A stretch of 43,706 nt of DNA from an uncultured Lachnospiraceae bacterium (lineage in GTDB: Bacteria > Bacillota > Clostridia > Lachnospirales > Lachnospiraceae): positions 1 through 43,706 of the forward strand of contig CAJTYM010000038.1 in the NCBI GenBank assembly GCA_910583835.1. Reading direction: 5' to 3'. Position numbers and translations under genes: made by a program. Below are positions 5,884 to 15,447 of the stretch, in pieces. How positions within the stretch are numbered: the first letter of the stretch is position 1; each line of letters starts with the position of its first letter. Under the pieces are notes generated by a model. The model searched no databases. It was not told where the DNA came from and was given only the letters and a program-made list of their open reading frames with translations.

Positions 5884-8490
5884 ATGGAATCGATTCAAAT
5901 TTTAGAAGATCTGATTTCAGCGGGTAAATTATCGGAAGCGCTGGATTTTGTTGAAGCTCTGCCCAAGGAGGAGCGTCAACGGTGGCAGATCCAGAACCTG
6001 ATGGGTATCATGTGCGCCCAATGCGGCCAATCCAAGCAGGCGCGTACTTTTTTTGAGGCTGCAATGGCACAGCAGCCGGACGATCCGGAAGTCCTCTATA
6101 ATCTGGCCGATACTTATGCCGTCCTTGGTATGAACCGCCGGGCATTGAGAATGTTGGATCGCTGCCAGCAAAATTCGGACAATGGGGAACTGAACAGCCA
6201 TATCGGCAGGCTGCGCCAGCAGTTAAGGGAGCAGAAAGGCAAGCGGGTGCTGATGGCTGCTTACTACTTTCCGCCCCTGTCCGGCTCCGGCGTGTTCCGC
6301 TCCCTCAAGTTTGCCAAATACCTGCCGCAATTTGGCTGGGAGCCTACGGTGATTTCCACCGATCAGCCTCCCAACGGATGGGATTTTTCCGATGACAGCC
6401 AGTTGAAGGAAATCCCGCCGGGGATGCAGGTAGTACGCATTCCCGACGGTATCAGTACCGGGCGGGAAACCACGATGAATGGAGAACGAATACAGAAGAT
6501 TCTCAATTTCCTGTACGGCGTCCTGCGTTTCAGCCCGGAGGCGGAGCGGATTTTCTCCCAGGCGGTTCAGAGTAAGGATGGGATTGGGCAGCTGCTTATG
6601 TGCCCCTGTACGGCACTGTCCTGGGCCTATGATGTCATCCGGCATATCGAGCAAAACATGGACCCGGATGAATTTCAGGTAATCTACACCACCTCTGGAC
6701 CCTACAGCGCCCAGCTGATTGGGTTCTATTTAAAGCAAAAATATGGAATTCCATGGGTAGCGGATTACCGTGATCCATGGGCGTTTAATCCTTATAGGGG
6801 AGACTATGATCCATCTGATGCGGCAAGTAGGCTGATGTATGAACTGGAGAAGGTCTTGCTGCATCAGGCAGACTGTAATCTGACGATTGGAGATAGTTTC
6901 ATCCGATCTTATGTAGAGAGGTTCCATCTGCCGCAGGAAAAGATTGTCAGCATTACAAACGGATATGACGAAGAGGATTTTGCCATTCTGCAAGTGCCCC
7001 AGACCCGGACGGACAAGTTTACCATTAACTACAGTGGGCTTCTTTACACCAAGCAGAGAAATATTGCGCCGGTGCTGGCGGCAATCCGGCAGCTGCTGGA
7101 TGAAGAAAAGCTTGATTTGTCCAAGATTCGGTTTCGGATAATCGGGGATGCTGTGACCGGGAAGATTGAGATAGCAGGACAATATGGGCTGGAGTCAATC
7201 ATCGACTATAAGGGCTATTTATCCCATCAGGAAGCGCTGCGGACTAATCTGGACGCTAATCTGCTTCTGCTGCTGGTGGGTGACGAGCCAAAATTCAAAT
7301 CTGTCTATACAGGTAAAGTTTTTGAATACCTGCGGAGCGGCCGCCCCATCCTGGCTTTGGCCCCGCAAGGCGGCGTGGTGGACGAAGTACTCCGGGAGAG
7401 CGGCCATGGGGAAGCATATCTCAGCACACAGTTATCCGAAATCAAAGCGATGATTCTCCGGGAATATCAGAAATGGGAGCAGGGCAAGGTTCCAGAACTG
7501 CTCCATTCCCCGGCAATCGAGCGGTTTGAGCGGAGGGCGCTGACAGGGCAGTTGTCGGAGGTGTTGTCGGCGGTTGTCAGCAGTCATGTTTCTGAACTGT
7601 TTTTACAAAAAAACTATTATTATGTATGGCTGAAAGCGATGCTTGGCAAAGCGGCGGAAGCGGAAGGTCCCAATGCTACGCTCATTACAGGGTCGTCTTA
7701 TGGATTAAATGGAATTATGGAATCGACATGGGAGCAAGCTATTAATTGTTCCGCCTCATCTCAAGACTTGTACTATGACTTCCGATGTGCCCGCAGAGCA
7801 ATCTCAAGTGGCCGGCCGGGCCGTTTTTCCAGATGTTTTATCGTTGGTGGTTATTACCTTGCCGGCCATGATCTTTCTCGTGGACGGCAGGAGCGTGAAA
7901 TGATGGTTTCCAATGTGTATTACCCTATTTTTAAAGATGGACATAGCTGGGCTGATGCGCATGAGAATGATTTATGGGCAGGATTCGATGTTTTTTCAGA
8001 CGAGGATAAGCGTCAATGTGAACAGCTTGCAATACAGAAAATGCTGAAGCGAGGTACATTCTTTTCAGAGGGGAAGAAGCGCGGCGGGACGATTTTTAGA
8101 TTAAGGTGTGATTGGTGGGATTTATCGGCAGAGGAACGTCTGATGCTTGGGAAAATCCGTGGGGAGAGCCACAATAAAATGTTTCACAAAAACCAGGCGA
8201 TAGCGGAGAACAAAAAGATTTTAGATGAATATATCCATTTTCTTCATCTCAACGGGATTAAGCCTATCATTATTATCGCACCGGTTACTCCGGAATATAG
8301 GCAATATATCTCGAAAGAGATGAAAGAGAGTATCAATGAATTGGCTGCGTCAGTATCTGAGGAATGCTGCTTTGTAGACTTTAACCAGTTTACCTGTTTT
8401 GAGCCTTCTGACTTTGTAGATACGGACCATTTGTCCCAAAAAGGTGCGGAAAAATTCAGTAACCTGCTGGTTAGCTTATTTGGCAAGTAA
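5884..8490 (+). CDS. TPR - GT4 glycosyltransferase - SGNH-hydrolase-like fusion
   Basis: An 868-residue three-part protein. Residues 1-115 are TPR-like helical repeats. Residues about 120-570 are a GT-B glycosyltransferase of GT4 type, starting at KRVLMAAYYFPP. Residues about 580-868 resemble SGNH/DltD-like proteins: GSS with Ser605 as likely nucleophile (block I) and DTDH with Asp846 and His849 (block V). The last part is a paralogue of the separate protein at 28165-29160; both share a SSQDLYYDF segment. The GT half would add a sugar from a nucleotide donor; the SGNH half may add or remove an acyl group. No signal peptide is present, which is unusual for DltD-like proteins. The coding sequence is GC-rich up to about 7580, then becomes clearly AT-richer, suggesting a recent fusion. 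First gene of the uronic-acid operon. Confidence 0.8.
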   Translation: MESIQILEDLISAGKLSEALDFVEALPKEERQRWQIQNLMGIMCAQCGQSKQARTFFEAAMAQQPDDPEVLYNLADTYAVLGMNRRALRMLDRCQQNSDNGELNSHIGRLRQQLREQKGKRVLMAAYYFPPLSGSGVFRSLKFAKYLPQFGWEPTVISTDQPPNGWDFSDDSQLKEIPPGMQVVRIPDGISTGRETTMNGERIQKILNFLYGVLRFSPEAERIFSQAVQSKDGIGQLLMCPCTALSWAYDVIRHIEQNMDPDEFQVIYTTSGPYSAQLIGFYLKQKYGIPWVADYRDPWAFNPYRGDYDPSDAASRLMYELEKVLLHQADCNLTIGDSFIRSYVERFHLPQEKIVSITNGYDEEDFAILQVPQTRTDKFTINYSGLLYTKQRNIAPVLAAIRQLLDEEKLDLSKIRFRIIGDAVTGKIEIAGQYGLESIIDYKGYLSHQEALRTNLDANLLLLLVGDEPKFKSVYTGKVFEYLRSGRPILALAPQGGVVDEVLRESGHGEAYLSTQLSEIKAMILREYQKWEQGKVPELLHSPAIERFERRALTGQLSEVLSAVVSSHVSELFLQKNYYYVWLKAMLGKAAEAEGPNATLITGSSYGLNGIMESTWEQAINCSASSQDLYYDFRCARRAISSGRPGRFSRCFIVGGYYLAGHDLSRGRQEREMMVSNVYYPIFKDGHSWADAHENDLWAGFDVFSDEDKRQCEQLAIQKMLKRGTFFSEGKKRGGTIFRLRCDWWDLSAEERLMLGKIRGESHNKMFHKNQAIAENKKILDEYIHFLHLNGIKPIIIIAPVTPEYRQYISKEMKESINELAASVSEECCFVDFNQFTCFEPSDFVDTDHLSQKGAEKFSNLLVSLFGK

Positions 8491-8526
8491 CTATAACGAT
8501 AATAATATTGAGGAAGCGATTTAATT

Positions 8527-9846
8527 ATGAATATTAAGGAAACTTTGCTTGAAAAAATCACAAATAAAACTCTTTCCATGGGCGTCTGCGGCCTGGGTTA
8601 TGTCGGTCTGCCCCTGGCGGTGGACAAGGCAAAGCACGGCTTTCGCACCATTGGCTTCGATGTCCAGCAGAAAAAGGTAGATATGGTCAACGCCGGAGAG
8701 AATTACATAGGCGATGTGGTGGACGCTGACCTGCGGGAGTTGGTGTCCTCCGGGATGCTGCGGGCTACTTCGGACTTTTCCTTCGTGAAAGATGTGGACT
8801 TTATCGCAATCTGTGTTCCCACACCGTTGGACGCCCACCAACAGCCGGACATCAGCTATGTCGTGGATTCGGCAAAGGCTATTGCGGGATATCTGACAAG
8901 GGGAAGCGTGGTGGTACTGGAGTCCACTACTTATCCCGGCACCACAGAGGAGCTGCTTAAACCCATTTTAGAGGAAGGCTCCAGCCTGAAATGCGGAACA
9001 GATTTTTATTTGGGCTTCTCCCCGGAGCGCGTGGACCCGGGCAACCTGATATACAAGACCAGCAACACCCCTAAAGTGGTGGGCGCTGTGGGGGCTGATG
9101 CCGCTGAGGTGATTGCTATGGTGTATTCCACCATTTTGGACGGAGAGGTTCATACGGTGTCCTCGCCCGCTGTGGCGGAGATGGAAAAAATTCTGGAGAA
9201 TACATACCGTAACGTGAATATTGGTTTGGTGAACGAACTGGCCATGCTGTGCCACAAGATGGGAATTGATATTTGGGAGGTCGTGGATGCGGCCAAAACC
9301 AAGCCCTATGGCTTCCAGCCTTTCTATCCCGGTCCTGGTCTGGGTGGGCACTGCATTCCGTTGGATCCTTACTATCTGAGCTGGAAGGCACGGGAGTACG
9401 GTTTCCACACCTCTATGATTGAAAGTTCCATGATGGTCAATGACCGGATGCCGGAATACACCGTGGAACGGGCGGGGAAGATTCTGAATCGGGAGAAAAA
9501 GGCGCTGAACGGTTCTAAGGTGCTGCTGTTGGGGGTGGCTTACAAGCAGGATATCAATGACTGCCGGGAGAGCCCTGCCTTGCGGGTGATGGAGGAGTTT
9601 CAGCGTAGCGGATCGCTGGTGGACTACCATGATCCTTTTGTCCCGACCTGCCGGTATAAGGGACAGCAATACCAGGGAGTGGAGAAGCTCGATGAAGAGA
9701 CACTCCGCAGATATGACCTGGTGGTTGTCACCACTGCCCACAGCACGGTAGACTATGAACTGGTAGCCGGTGTGGGAGTACCGGTGTTTGACTGCAAAAA
9801 CGTAATGAAAGCGGTTCAGAACCGGGAATATATTGAGGTGTTGTAA
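8527..9846 (+). CDS. wecC: UDP-sugar 6-dehydrogenase (WecC/WbpA family)
   Basis: A 439-residue NAD-dependent nucleotide-sugar dehydrogenase that oxidises C6 of a UDP-HexNAc in two steps to the uronic acid. The NAD-binding motif GLGYVG is at 22-27, and the catalytic Cys276 sits in GGHCIP. Length is normal for the family. The adjoining 2-epimerase gene suggests UDP-ManNAcA (WecC) or UDP-GlcNAcA (WbpA) as product; sequence alone does not decide between UDP-ManNAc and UDP-GlcNAc as substrate. It follows the TPR-GT4-SGNH gene by 36 bases and abuts the epimerase gene directly. Confidence 0.9.
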   Translation: MNIKETLLEKITNKTLSMGVCGLGYVGLPLAVDKAKHGFRTIGFDVQQKKVDMVNAGENYIGDVVDADLRELVSSGMLRATSDFSFVKDVDFIAICVPTPLDAHQQPDISYVVDSAKAIAGYLTRGSVVVLESTTYPGTTEELLKPILEEGSSLKCGTDFYLGFSPERVDPGNLIYKTSNTPKVVGAVGADAAEVIAMVYSTILDGEVHTVSSPAVAEMEKILENTYRNVNIGLVNELAMLCHKMGIDIWEVVDAAKTKPYGFQPFYPGPGLGGHCIPLDPYYLSWKAREYGFHTSMIESSMMVNDRMPEYTVERAGKILNREKKALNGSKVLLLGVAYKQDINDCRESPALRVMEEFQRSGSLVDYHDPFVPTCRYKGQQYQGVEKLDEETLRRYDLVVVTTAHSTVDYELVAGVGVPVFDCKNVMKAVQNREYIEVL

Positions 9847-10944
9847 ATGAAAAAGATTTGTACTGTGGTGGGTGCGCGGCCCCAGTTCATTAAGCTTGCG
9901 ATGGTGTCTCGGGTGCTGCGCCGGGAGTTCCGGGAGGTGCTGATACATACCGGACAGCATTATGACCACAATATGTCAGGCGTATTTTTTGAAGAAATGG
10001 ATATCCCCAAGCCGGATTATAACCTGGGCATCTCTGGTGGCGCTCACGGTCAGATGACTGGTCAGATGCTGATAGAGATTGAGAAAGTTCTGATTGAAGA
10101 GCGTCCTGATATGCTGCTGGTATTCGGCGATACCAATTCTACTCTGGCGGGCGCGTTGGCAGCAGTGAAGCTGCATATCCCGGTCTGCCATGTAGAGGCC
10201 GGAAATCGGCTGGGGACTATTGAAAACCCGGAAGAGGTTAACCGTATCCTCACGGATCATGTATCTTCCCTCCACCTGGTGTGCACGGCCTCCGGTGTGG
10301 ATTTTTTGAAGCGGGAAGGCTTTTCCACCAGCATCCATTTGGTGGGAGACCCCATGTATGACGCGTTTTGTTATTGCAGTGCGCGGCTGGATGGGAGCGA
10401 ACTAGCGGAATTAAGGGGATTTGACGGCAGCCCTATTTCCTTGCCGGAGAATTTTTACTACATGACCTGCCATCGGCAGGAAAATACGGATACCGATGAG
10501 AAGCTGGATCAGATTTTCCAGGCGGTGAACAGTCTGGATGCTCCTGTGGTTTATCCCGTCCATCCCCGCAATCATGGGCGGGCACTCCGTCTGCGGGAGA
10601 CTGGAGGGTATGAAAACATCATACTGACGTTGCCGGTAGGTTACAGGACATCCATTTCGCTTATAAACCGTGCGAAAAAAATTATTACTGACTCCGGAGG
10701 GCTGCAGCGCGAGGCATTCTTTGCCCAGAAGCCTTGTGTCACCGTATTCGAATGGGCAGCATGGCCGGAAACCATGGTAAATGGCTGTAATCGGCTGGCG
10801 AAGCCCGAAAAAGAAGATATCCTTGCCAAACTGGACGCACCGGTTCAATTTGATATGTCTTATCAGCCTTTTGGGGATGGACATTCTGCGGAAAAAATTG
10901 TGGAGCAGATTCGAACTTATTGGAATCGGAGGGAAACGTTATGA
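9847..10944 (+). CDS. wecB: UDP-HexNAc 2-epimerase, non-hydrolysing (WecB/WbpI family)
   Basis: A 365-residue cytoplasmic enzyme that inverts C2 of a UDP-N-acetyl sugar, for example UDP-GlcNAc to UDP-ManNAc. Visible motifs are GARPQFIK (9-16), HTGQHYD (34-40), GDTNSTLAG, and HVEAGNR followed by PEEVNR, the GNR variant seen in WbpI/FnlC-type branches rather than the GLR of classical WecB. That leaves open an already oxidised substrate. The start codon follows the dehydrogenase stop without a gap, and its end overlaps the next gene by 4 bases (ATGA), implying translational coupling. Confidence 0.88.
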   Translation: MKKICTVVGARPQFIKLAMVSRVLRREFREVLIHTGQHYDHNMSGVFFEEMDIPKPDYNLGISGGAHGQMTGQMLIEIEKVLIEERPDMLLVFGDTNSTLAGALAAVKLHIPVCHVEAGNRLGTIENPEEVNRILTDHVSSLHLVCTASGVDFLKREGFSTSIHLVGDPMYDAFCYCSARLDGSELAELRGFDGSPISLPENFYYMTCHRQENTDTDEKLDQIFQAVNSLDAPVVYPVHPRNHGRALRLRETGGYENIILTLPVGYRTSISLINRAKKIITDSGGLQREAFFAQKPCVTVFEWAAWPETMVNGCNRLAKPEKEDILAKLDAPVQFDMSYQPFGDGHSAEKIVEQIRTYWNRRETL

Positions 10945-12047
10945 ATTACGCTTTAATCGGCTGTGGCCGTATTGCAACAAACCATATGAAGGCCGCGGTA
11001 AGCAATGACCTGCACATCTCTGCGGTGTGCGATGTGAAGCCAGAGACCATGGAAAACCTGCTTGCCAAGCATGGGCTGGAGCAGGACGCCTCTATTAAGC
11101 GTTACACTGATTACCGGAGGATGCTGGAGGAAAATGATATTCAGTTGGCTGCCATTGCCACTGAGAGCGGTCTCCACGCTCCAATTGCACTGGAGTGCAT
11201 TGATGCCGGGGTGCATGTCATCATTGAAAAACCCATGGCCATGTCCATGGAGGACGCAGAGGAAATCATTCGCCGCAGCAATGCCAAAGGCGTCAAAGTA
11301 TGCGTCAGTCACCAAAACCGCTTCAACGCGGCGGTTCAGGAGACCAGAAAGGCATTGGAGCAGGGGCGGTTCGGGAAGCTGTCCCATGGCTCCGTTCACA
11401 TCCGCTGGAACCGGAATCAGGATTATTATACCCAGGCTCCCTGGCGCGGTACCTGGGCCCAGGACGGCGGATGCCTGATGAACCAATGCATTCACGGCAT
11501 TGACTTGCTGCGGTGGATGATGGGGGATGAAGTGGAGGAGGTCTACGGTGTCACCCGGCGGCAGTTCCATGATTATCTGGAATGCGAGGATGTAGGCATG
11601 GCAGTGGTGAAGTTTAAAAATGGGGCTATCGGAACCATTGAGGGCACTACCAATGTCTTCCCGCAAAATCTGGAAGAGACGCTGTATCTGTTTGGAGAGA
11701 ATGGGACTGTGAAGTTGGGGGGCAAGTCCACCAACCACATTGATGTGTGGGATTTTGCGGACCAGCGCGAGAACGATGAGAAAAACAAGGGGCTTCAGGA
11801 GGTCGCCAGCAATGTCTACGGCAATGGGCACACGGCGCTGTATGCGGATGTGATTGACGCAATCCGACAAGACCGCGCGCCGTATGTGGATGCCGTAGCG
11901 GGGCGGAACGCGTTGGAGTTGGTGCTGGCGGTTTATCAGTCTGCAAGTACCGGGATGCCTGTGAAGCTGCCGCTGGCAAATGTGAGCAGCACAGATTTTA
12001 TTCCCGCGAGCAATGAGGAAAATAGCCATGCTTGCATGGATATTTGA
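10941..12047 (+). CDS. Gfo/Idh/MocA oxidoreductase (WbpB-like)
   Basis: A 368-residue NAD(P)-dependent oxidoreductase. The Rossmann start IGCGRIA (6-12) and EKP (96-98) mark the Gfo/Idh/MocA family; a GGCLMNQCIHGIDLLRWM segment matches the second domain. Next to WecC/WbpA- and WecB/WbpI-like enzymes the best guess is a UDP-GlcNAcA 3-dehydrogenase such as WbpB, on the route to a 2,3-diamino uronic acid. The aminotransferase (WbpE) and acetyltransferase (WbpD) partners are not adjacent. The start at 10941 gives a 4-base overlap and has GGAGGG at 10928-10933; an earlier ATG at 10920 would lie inside the epimerase gene without a better site. Followed by a terminator at 12064. Confidence 0.82.
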   Translation: MNYALIGCGRIATNHMKAAVSNDLHISAVCDVKPETMENLLAKHGLEQDASIKRYTDYRRMLEENDIQLAAIATESGLHAPIALECIDAGVHVIIEKPMAMSMEDAEEIIRRSNAKGVKVCVSHQNRFNAAVQETRKALEQGRFGKLSHGSVHIRWNRNQDYYTQAPWRGTWAQDGGCLMNQCIHGIDLLRWMMGDEVEEVYGVTRRQFHDYLECEDVGMAVVKFKNGAIGTIEGTTNVFPQNLEETLYLFGENGTVKLGGKSTNHIDVWDFADQRENDEKNKGLQEVASNVYGNGHTALYADVIDAIRQDRAPYVDAVAGRNALELVLAVYQSASTGMPVKLPLANVSSTDFIPASNEENSHACMDI

Positions 12048-12063
12048 CGAATGCCGCGAGGGT

Positions 12064-12095
12064 CAAAAACCCCATTGCTTGCAGAGGGGTTTTTG
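12064..12095. terminator. bidirectional intrinsic terminator
   Basis: A perfect 10-base stem, CAAAAACCCC (12064-12073) with GGGGTTTTTG (12086-12095), closes a 12-base loop. T-runs occur on the outgoing side in both directions, so it can end the plus-strand uronic-acid operon and the minus-strand PEP mutase operon. Confidence 0.85.
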
Positions 12096-12148
12096 ATTAG
12101 AAATACAGCCATAGGCGGGCGGTAAACAGTTGAGAGGCCAGAGTCTCC

Positions 12149-13444
12149 TTATATCTCGTCAATTAACGTTATAATATCTTTAATTGGCATCAATCTCTCA
12201 TCTACCTCTTTAGCCCGGTGGTAAGTAAGTATGTCTGCAGCTGTTTTCTGCATGGCAGGGAATGCGCTGCGGGTAAGCTGGTTGGCGTAGATTACAATGT
12301 TTACCCCATGTTGGCAAAGTTCTTCTTCTGTCACAGCATTATAAGAAGTCGGAACAGCCACAAGCGGCGTCTCTTTGTCTGTTTTGCGGAATTTATTACA
12401 AAATTCAAATATCTCATCCGCTTCTTTTTTCCTGCTATGGATCATGATGCCATCTGCACCTGCTTCTACATATGCTGCCGCCCTGCTTAACGCATCATCC
12501 ATGCCTTTATCTAAGATTAAACTTTCTATTCTGGCAATAATCATAAAATCTTCTTCACGCTGTGCCCTCTTGCCTGCACGGATTTTCTCACAGAAACTTT
12601 CAATACTGTCCTGCGTCTGTTTTACTTCCGTGCCAAACAAAGAATTCTTTTTTAACCCGGTTTTATCCTCAATAATCACGGCAGATATTCCCATACGCTC
12701 CAAAGTCCTCACATTATAGGTAAAGTGTTCTATCAGACCGCCGGTGTCCCCATCTAGGATAATCGGTTTTGTAGTTACCTCCAAAATATCATCCACAGTC
12801 CTTAACCTGGATGACATGTCTACCAATTCAATATCCGGCTTTCCTTTGGCTGTGGAATCGCAAAGGCTTGACAGCCACATGGCATCAAATTGGTCGATTT
12901 CCCCATCGTGAAAGGCGACTGTCTTTTCGGCAATCAGTCCAGTCAGACCGCTATGTACTTCCAACGTTTTTACAATGGGGCATAATTTTATCAACTTTCT
13001 CAGACGCTTCCTTCGATATTCCGGCATGGAAACTCTTTCGCGCATAACTGCTTCAATATTGCGGATTTTTTCATTATATGTATATGGAATCTCTATCAAT
13101 TCCCCTCCCCACTTTGCAAGGGTATCGATAACATTCTGCCTGACAACTTTCATCGGACCTTTTTGCCAGTCATCGCCATGTATGACATAATCCGGTCTAA
13201 TCTCCCGCAAAATGTTTTCGTACATCACGTCATCCTGTACAACTACCTGGTTAACTTCAGGAATATCTGCCAGCAGTTTTTTCCGTTCCTCAAAAGACAC
13301 CAAAGGAAATCGGCTATAACGTACCATTGCTGCATCACTTAAAACTCCCGCTATCAATTCCCCATATTTAATTGCATTTCTTATGACATTCATATGCCCC
13401 TCATGAATCACATCTGTGCAAAAACATGTATATACCTTTTTCAT
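12149..13444 (-). CDS. pepM: cytidylyltransferase - phosphoenolpyruvate mutase fusion
   Basis: A 431-residue bifunctional protein. Residues 1-130 form a TagD-like nucleotidyltransferase with HEGH at 14-17. Residues about 140-431 are PEP mutase: the diagnostic EDKx5NS motif is complete (Glu259-Lys261, Asn267-Ser268), and LDGDTGG near 230 fits the metal-binding region. PEP mutase turns PEP into phosphonopyruvate, the entry step of phosphonate synthesis; the fused nucleotidyltransferase would activate a later phosphonate as a CMP conjugate. AGGAGG at 13455-13460 lies 10 bases before the start. It is the second gene of a minus-strand operon, 48 bases after the TagF-like transferase gene. No phosphonopyruvate decarboxylase is seen in the window. 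Confidence 0.92.
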   Translation of the reverse strand: MKKVYTCFCTDVIHEGHMNVIRNAIKYGELIAGVLSDAAMVRYSRFPLVSFEERKKLLADIPEVNQVVVQDDVMYENILREIRPDYVIHGDDWQKGPMKVVRQNVIDTLAKWGGELIEIPYTYNEKIRNIEAVMRERVSMPEYRRKRLRKLIKLCPIVKTLEVHSGLTGLIAEKTVAFHDGEIDQFDAMWLSSLCDSTAKGKPDIELVDMSSRLRTVDDILEVTTKPIILDGDTGGLIEHFTYNVRTLERMGISAVIIEDKTGLKKNSLFGTEVKQTQDSIESFCEKIRAGKRAQREEDFMIIARIESLILDKGMDDALSRAAAYVEAGADGIMIHSRKKEADEIFEFCNKFRKTDKETPLVAVPTSYNAVTEEELCQHGVNIVIYANQLTRSAFPAMQKTAADILTYHRAKEVDERLMPIKDIITLIDEI

Positions 13445-13492
13445 ATGTATTTATCCTCCTTCAAATTGTTTCCAGTCAAAATCAGTCCGTAG

Positions 13493-15382
13493 TTAATTCC
13501 ACATGGAACAGGGAGCATACTTTGATGTAAGTTTCTCATGATGGAACGAAGATGGATCTCTTTCATTTTCCGGCGTTGTGTAAAATTCAATGGCATCCAT
13601 GATGTTTTTGCAGACATGGCCAGGGCTTTGGAGGTCCTGACGTCCAAGTTCCAGGATATCATTGTATGTTTCCGGGGCAGCAAGCAGATTATTCACAGTC
13701 TCATAAAGTTGGGATCTGCGGCATTTTATAACATAATCCATTGGAAAATAGGCATGTCTGCTCGGTGTGGTGTCAGGGATAAGCCAGTTTGTAACAGCGA
13801 TGCTTGGTTTGCCAAACATAACAGCTTCACTCATGACGCTTGATTCGTCTGATACGACATAATCGCACAGTGAAAGGGCGGTCTGAATGCTTTCTTCCGG
13901 TTCAATATAGTATACGTTTGGATATTTGCCTTCGTGTAAAGCGCGCATTTGCCGTATATTTTCTATAATTTCAGCCATTTCTGCCGGAAGGTGGGCCTGC
14001 TTAATCAGCAGGTTTACATTTAAACAGGAAAGCGATGTCACAAAATCATGTTCCTTTCCATCGTTTTCCCAGGAAGGTGCATAAAGAATAGAGATGTCAT
14101 GCTTCAGATTCAGTTCCTGCCGCAGCTGTGCGGTCCTGTTTTTTAAGGTCTCGGAATGGATAAGGTCGCTTTTCGGATAACCGAAGTCAAATACGCCGCA
14201 GCGAGGATTTGCGTAATACTGGCAGGCGCATTGAGACCAACGGTCTGCCCAGGATTTGCTGGGCAGGATACCCAAATCAAATTTATCCCAGCGTTCCGAT
14301 TCCCACATATTGGGCCAGCGGTAATGACCCTGGGCAAGGTCGTGCAGTAAGATGACGGAAAATTTGGAATTTTCAGGATAACAAACATGCTGGCAGTAAA
14401 TACCAATCTCGGCTTTCTGATAGATATCTTCCGTAAAAGATACTTGATAGCCGCGCCTTTTAGCTTCTTCTGCAATCGGTTTCACATTATAATATTCCCC
14501 TTTGTCCGTATAGAAAAGAGTAATGTTCTTCTGGATGGGGCTGATGCAATCTTGTTTATGTCTATTTAATTTTTCCATAGCAGACGTTTTGATTTCGTTA
14601 TCAGATAGGAATATTTCCAGATATTTCTTATAGTCTTCTTCCAAATAAGAAGAATTATCATTAGGTCTCAGGAGAGTAGAGACCAAAGGCAGGTTCGCAA
14701 AATAAATCGTTGCCTGGCTAATTAACTGGTGAAATAGTGCTAATGTGTACATAGAAGAAGGAATTCCGGAAAAATTAAACAGAACTTGTTTTATGTGTTG
14801 GGTTCTCAGTAAAACCGTAGAAAGATTACCATATAAGTTGATATTGTGTTTTATGCTTAAGATTAAGAGCTGGGCGCCGACAAATGCTTTGCCATGCAAG
14901 GAATTCTGGCATATATCCGGGTGCGCAATGATGACGTCATCTGCATCAATGAAGTTGCGGCTGCAAAGAATGCCGTCTGCTTCTGGTATGTGATTTATCA
15001 GGGATACCATCGTGGCTAATTTTAAAGCAGAGTATTTATGGTTGGGTTCAAAAAAACAGACAAATTTACTGCCAGCAGATTGAATATAAGCGAGGATATC
15101 GTTTATGCGGTCAGCGGATGGAATGTAAAAGACATCTAGATTTTTGTATTGTTGTTGTTTTATGAAGTTATTTACAGAATCGGCATCGCTGTCTATACAA
15201 ATGAGCGATACAGAAGGACCATCTTCACAGATAAGCGTTAATTCGCATTCTGAATGGAATTCATCTTGGCCAAATGTTTTCTGGTAAATACTTAAACATT
15301 CTGCTGCCGTCTGGTAGGAATGGCTGGTTATGCATTCACGGATTATTTGCTGCATTTCTTTTTTTGGTGAGTCTGAGTTCAT
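13493..15382 (-). CDS. TagF-like phosphotransferase with degenerate N-terminal GT2-like domain
   Basis: A 629-residue protein. The C-terminal about 350 residues match the CDP-glycerol glycerophosphotransferase fold: LYAPSWE and DESSVMSEAVMFGKPSI are its donor-site signatures. The N-terminal about 270 residues resemble a GT2 domain, but the DxD position reads FFEPNH, so this half is probably not catalytic. Family members move a phospho-alcohol from a CDP donor to a glycan; next to the PEP mutase fusion, the donor may be a CMP-phosphonate. Its paralogue is at 20600-22393. No good ribosome binding site lies next to the start; AAGGAGG is about 37 bases upstream. First gene of the minus-strand operon, below a strong promoter at 15448-15476. 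Confidence 0.8.
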   Translation of the reverse strand: MNSDSPKKEMQQIIRECITSHSYQTAAECLSIYQKTFGQDEFHSECELTLICEDGPSVSLICIDSDADSVNNFIKQQQYKNLDVFYIPSADRINDILAYIQSAGSKFVCFFEPNHKYSALKLATMVSLINHIPEADGILCSRNFIDADDVIIAHPDICQNSLHGKAFVGAQLLILSIKHNINLYGNLSTVLLRTQHIKQVLFNFSGIPSSMYTLALFHQLISQATIYFANLPLVSTLLRPNDNSSYLEEDYKKYLEIFLSDNEIKTSAMEKLNRHKQDCISPIQKNITLFYTDKGEYYNVKPIAEEAKRRGYQVSFTEDIYQKAEIGIYCQHVCYPENSKFSVILLHDLAQGHYRWPNMWESERWDKFDLGILPSKSWADRWSQCACQYYANPRCGVFDFGYPKSDLIHSETLKNRTAQLRQELNLKHDISILYAPSWENDGKEHDFVTSLSCLNVNLLIKQAHLPAEMAEIIENIRQMRALHEGKYPNVYYIEPEESIQTALSLCDYVVSDESSVMSEAVMFGKPSIAVTNWLIPDTTPSRHAYFPMDYVIKCRRSQLYETVNNLLAAPETYNDILELGRQDLQSPGHVCKNIMDAIEFYTTPENERDPSSFHHEKLTSKYAPCSMWN

Positions 15383-15447
15383 CGTAGTAATATACTGGTT
15401 TTTGTGGTAACGCCAGTTTCCTCCTTTCCCTTTTCCCCCATTAAAAA

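Noticed and set aside
8968..9969. Open frame of 333 codons on the minus strand
   Set aside because: It lies opposite the strongly supported dehydrogenase gene, shows no domain, and is rich in His and Arg as expected of antisense frames in GC-rich coding DNA.
10953..12029. Open frame of 358 codons on the minus strand
   Set aside because: It is antisense to the Gfo/Idh/MocA oxidoreductase gene, with no recognisable domain and no ribosome binding site seen.
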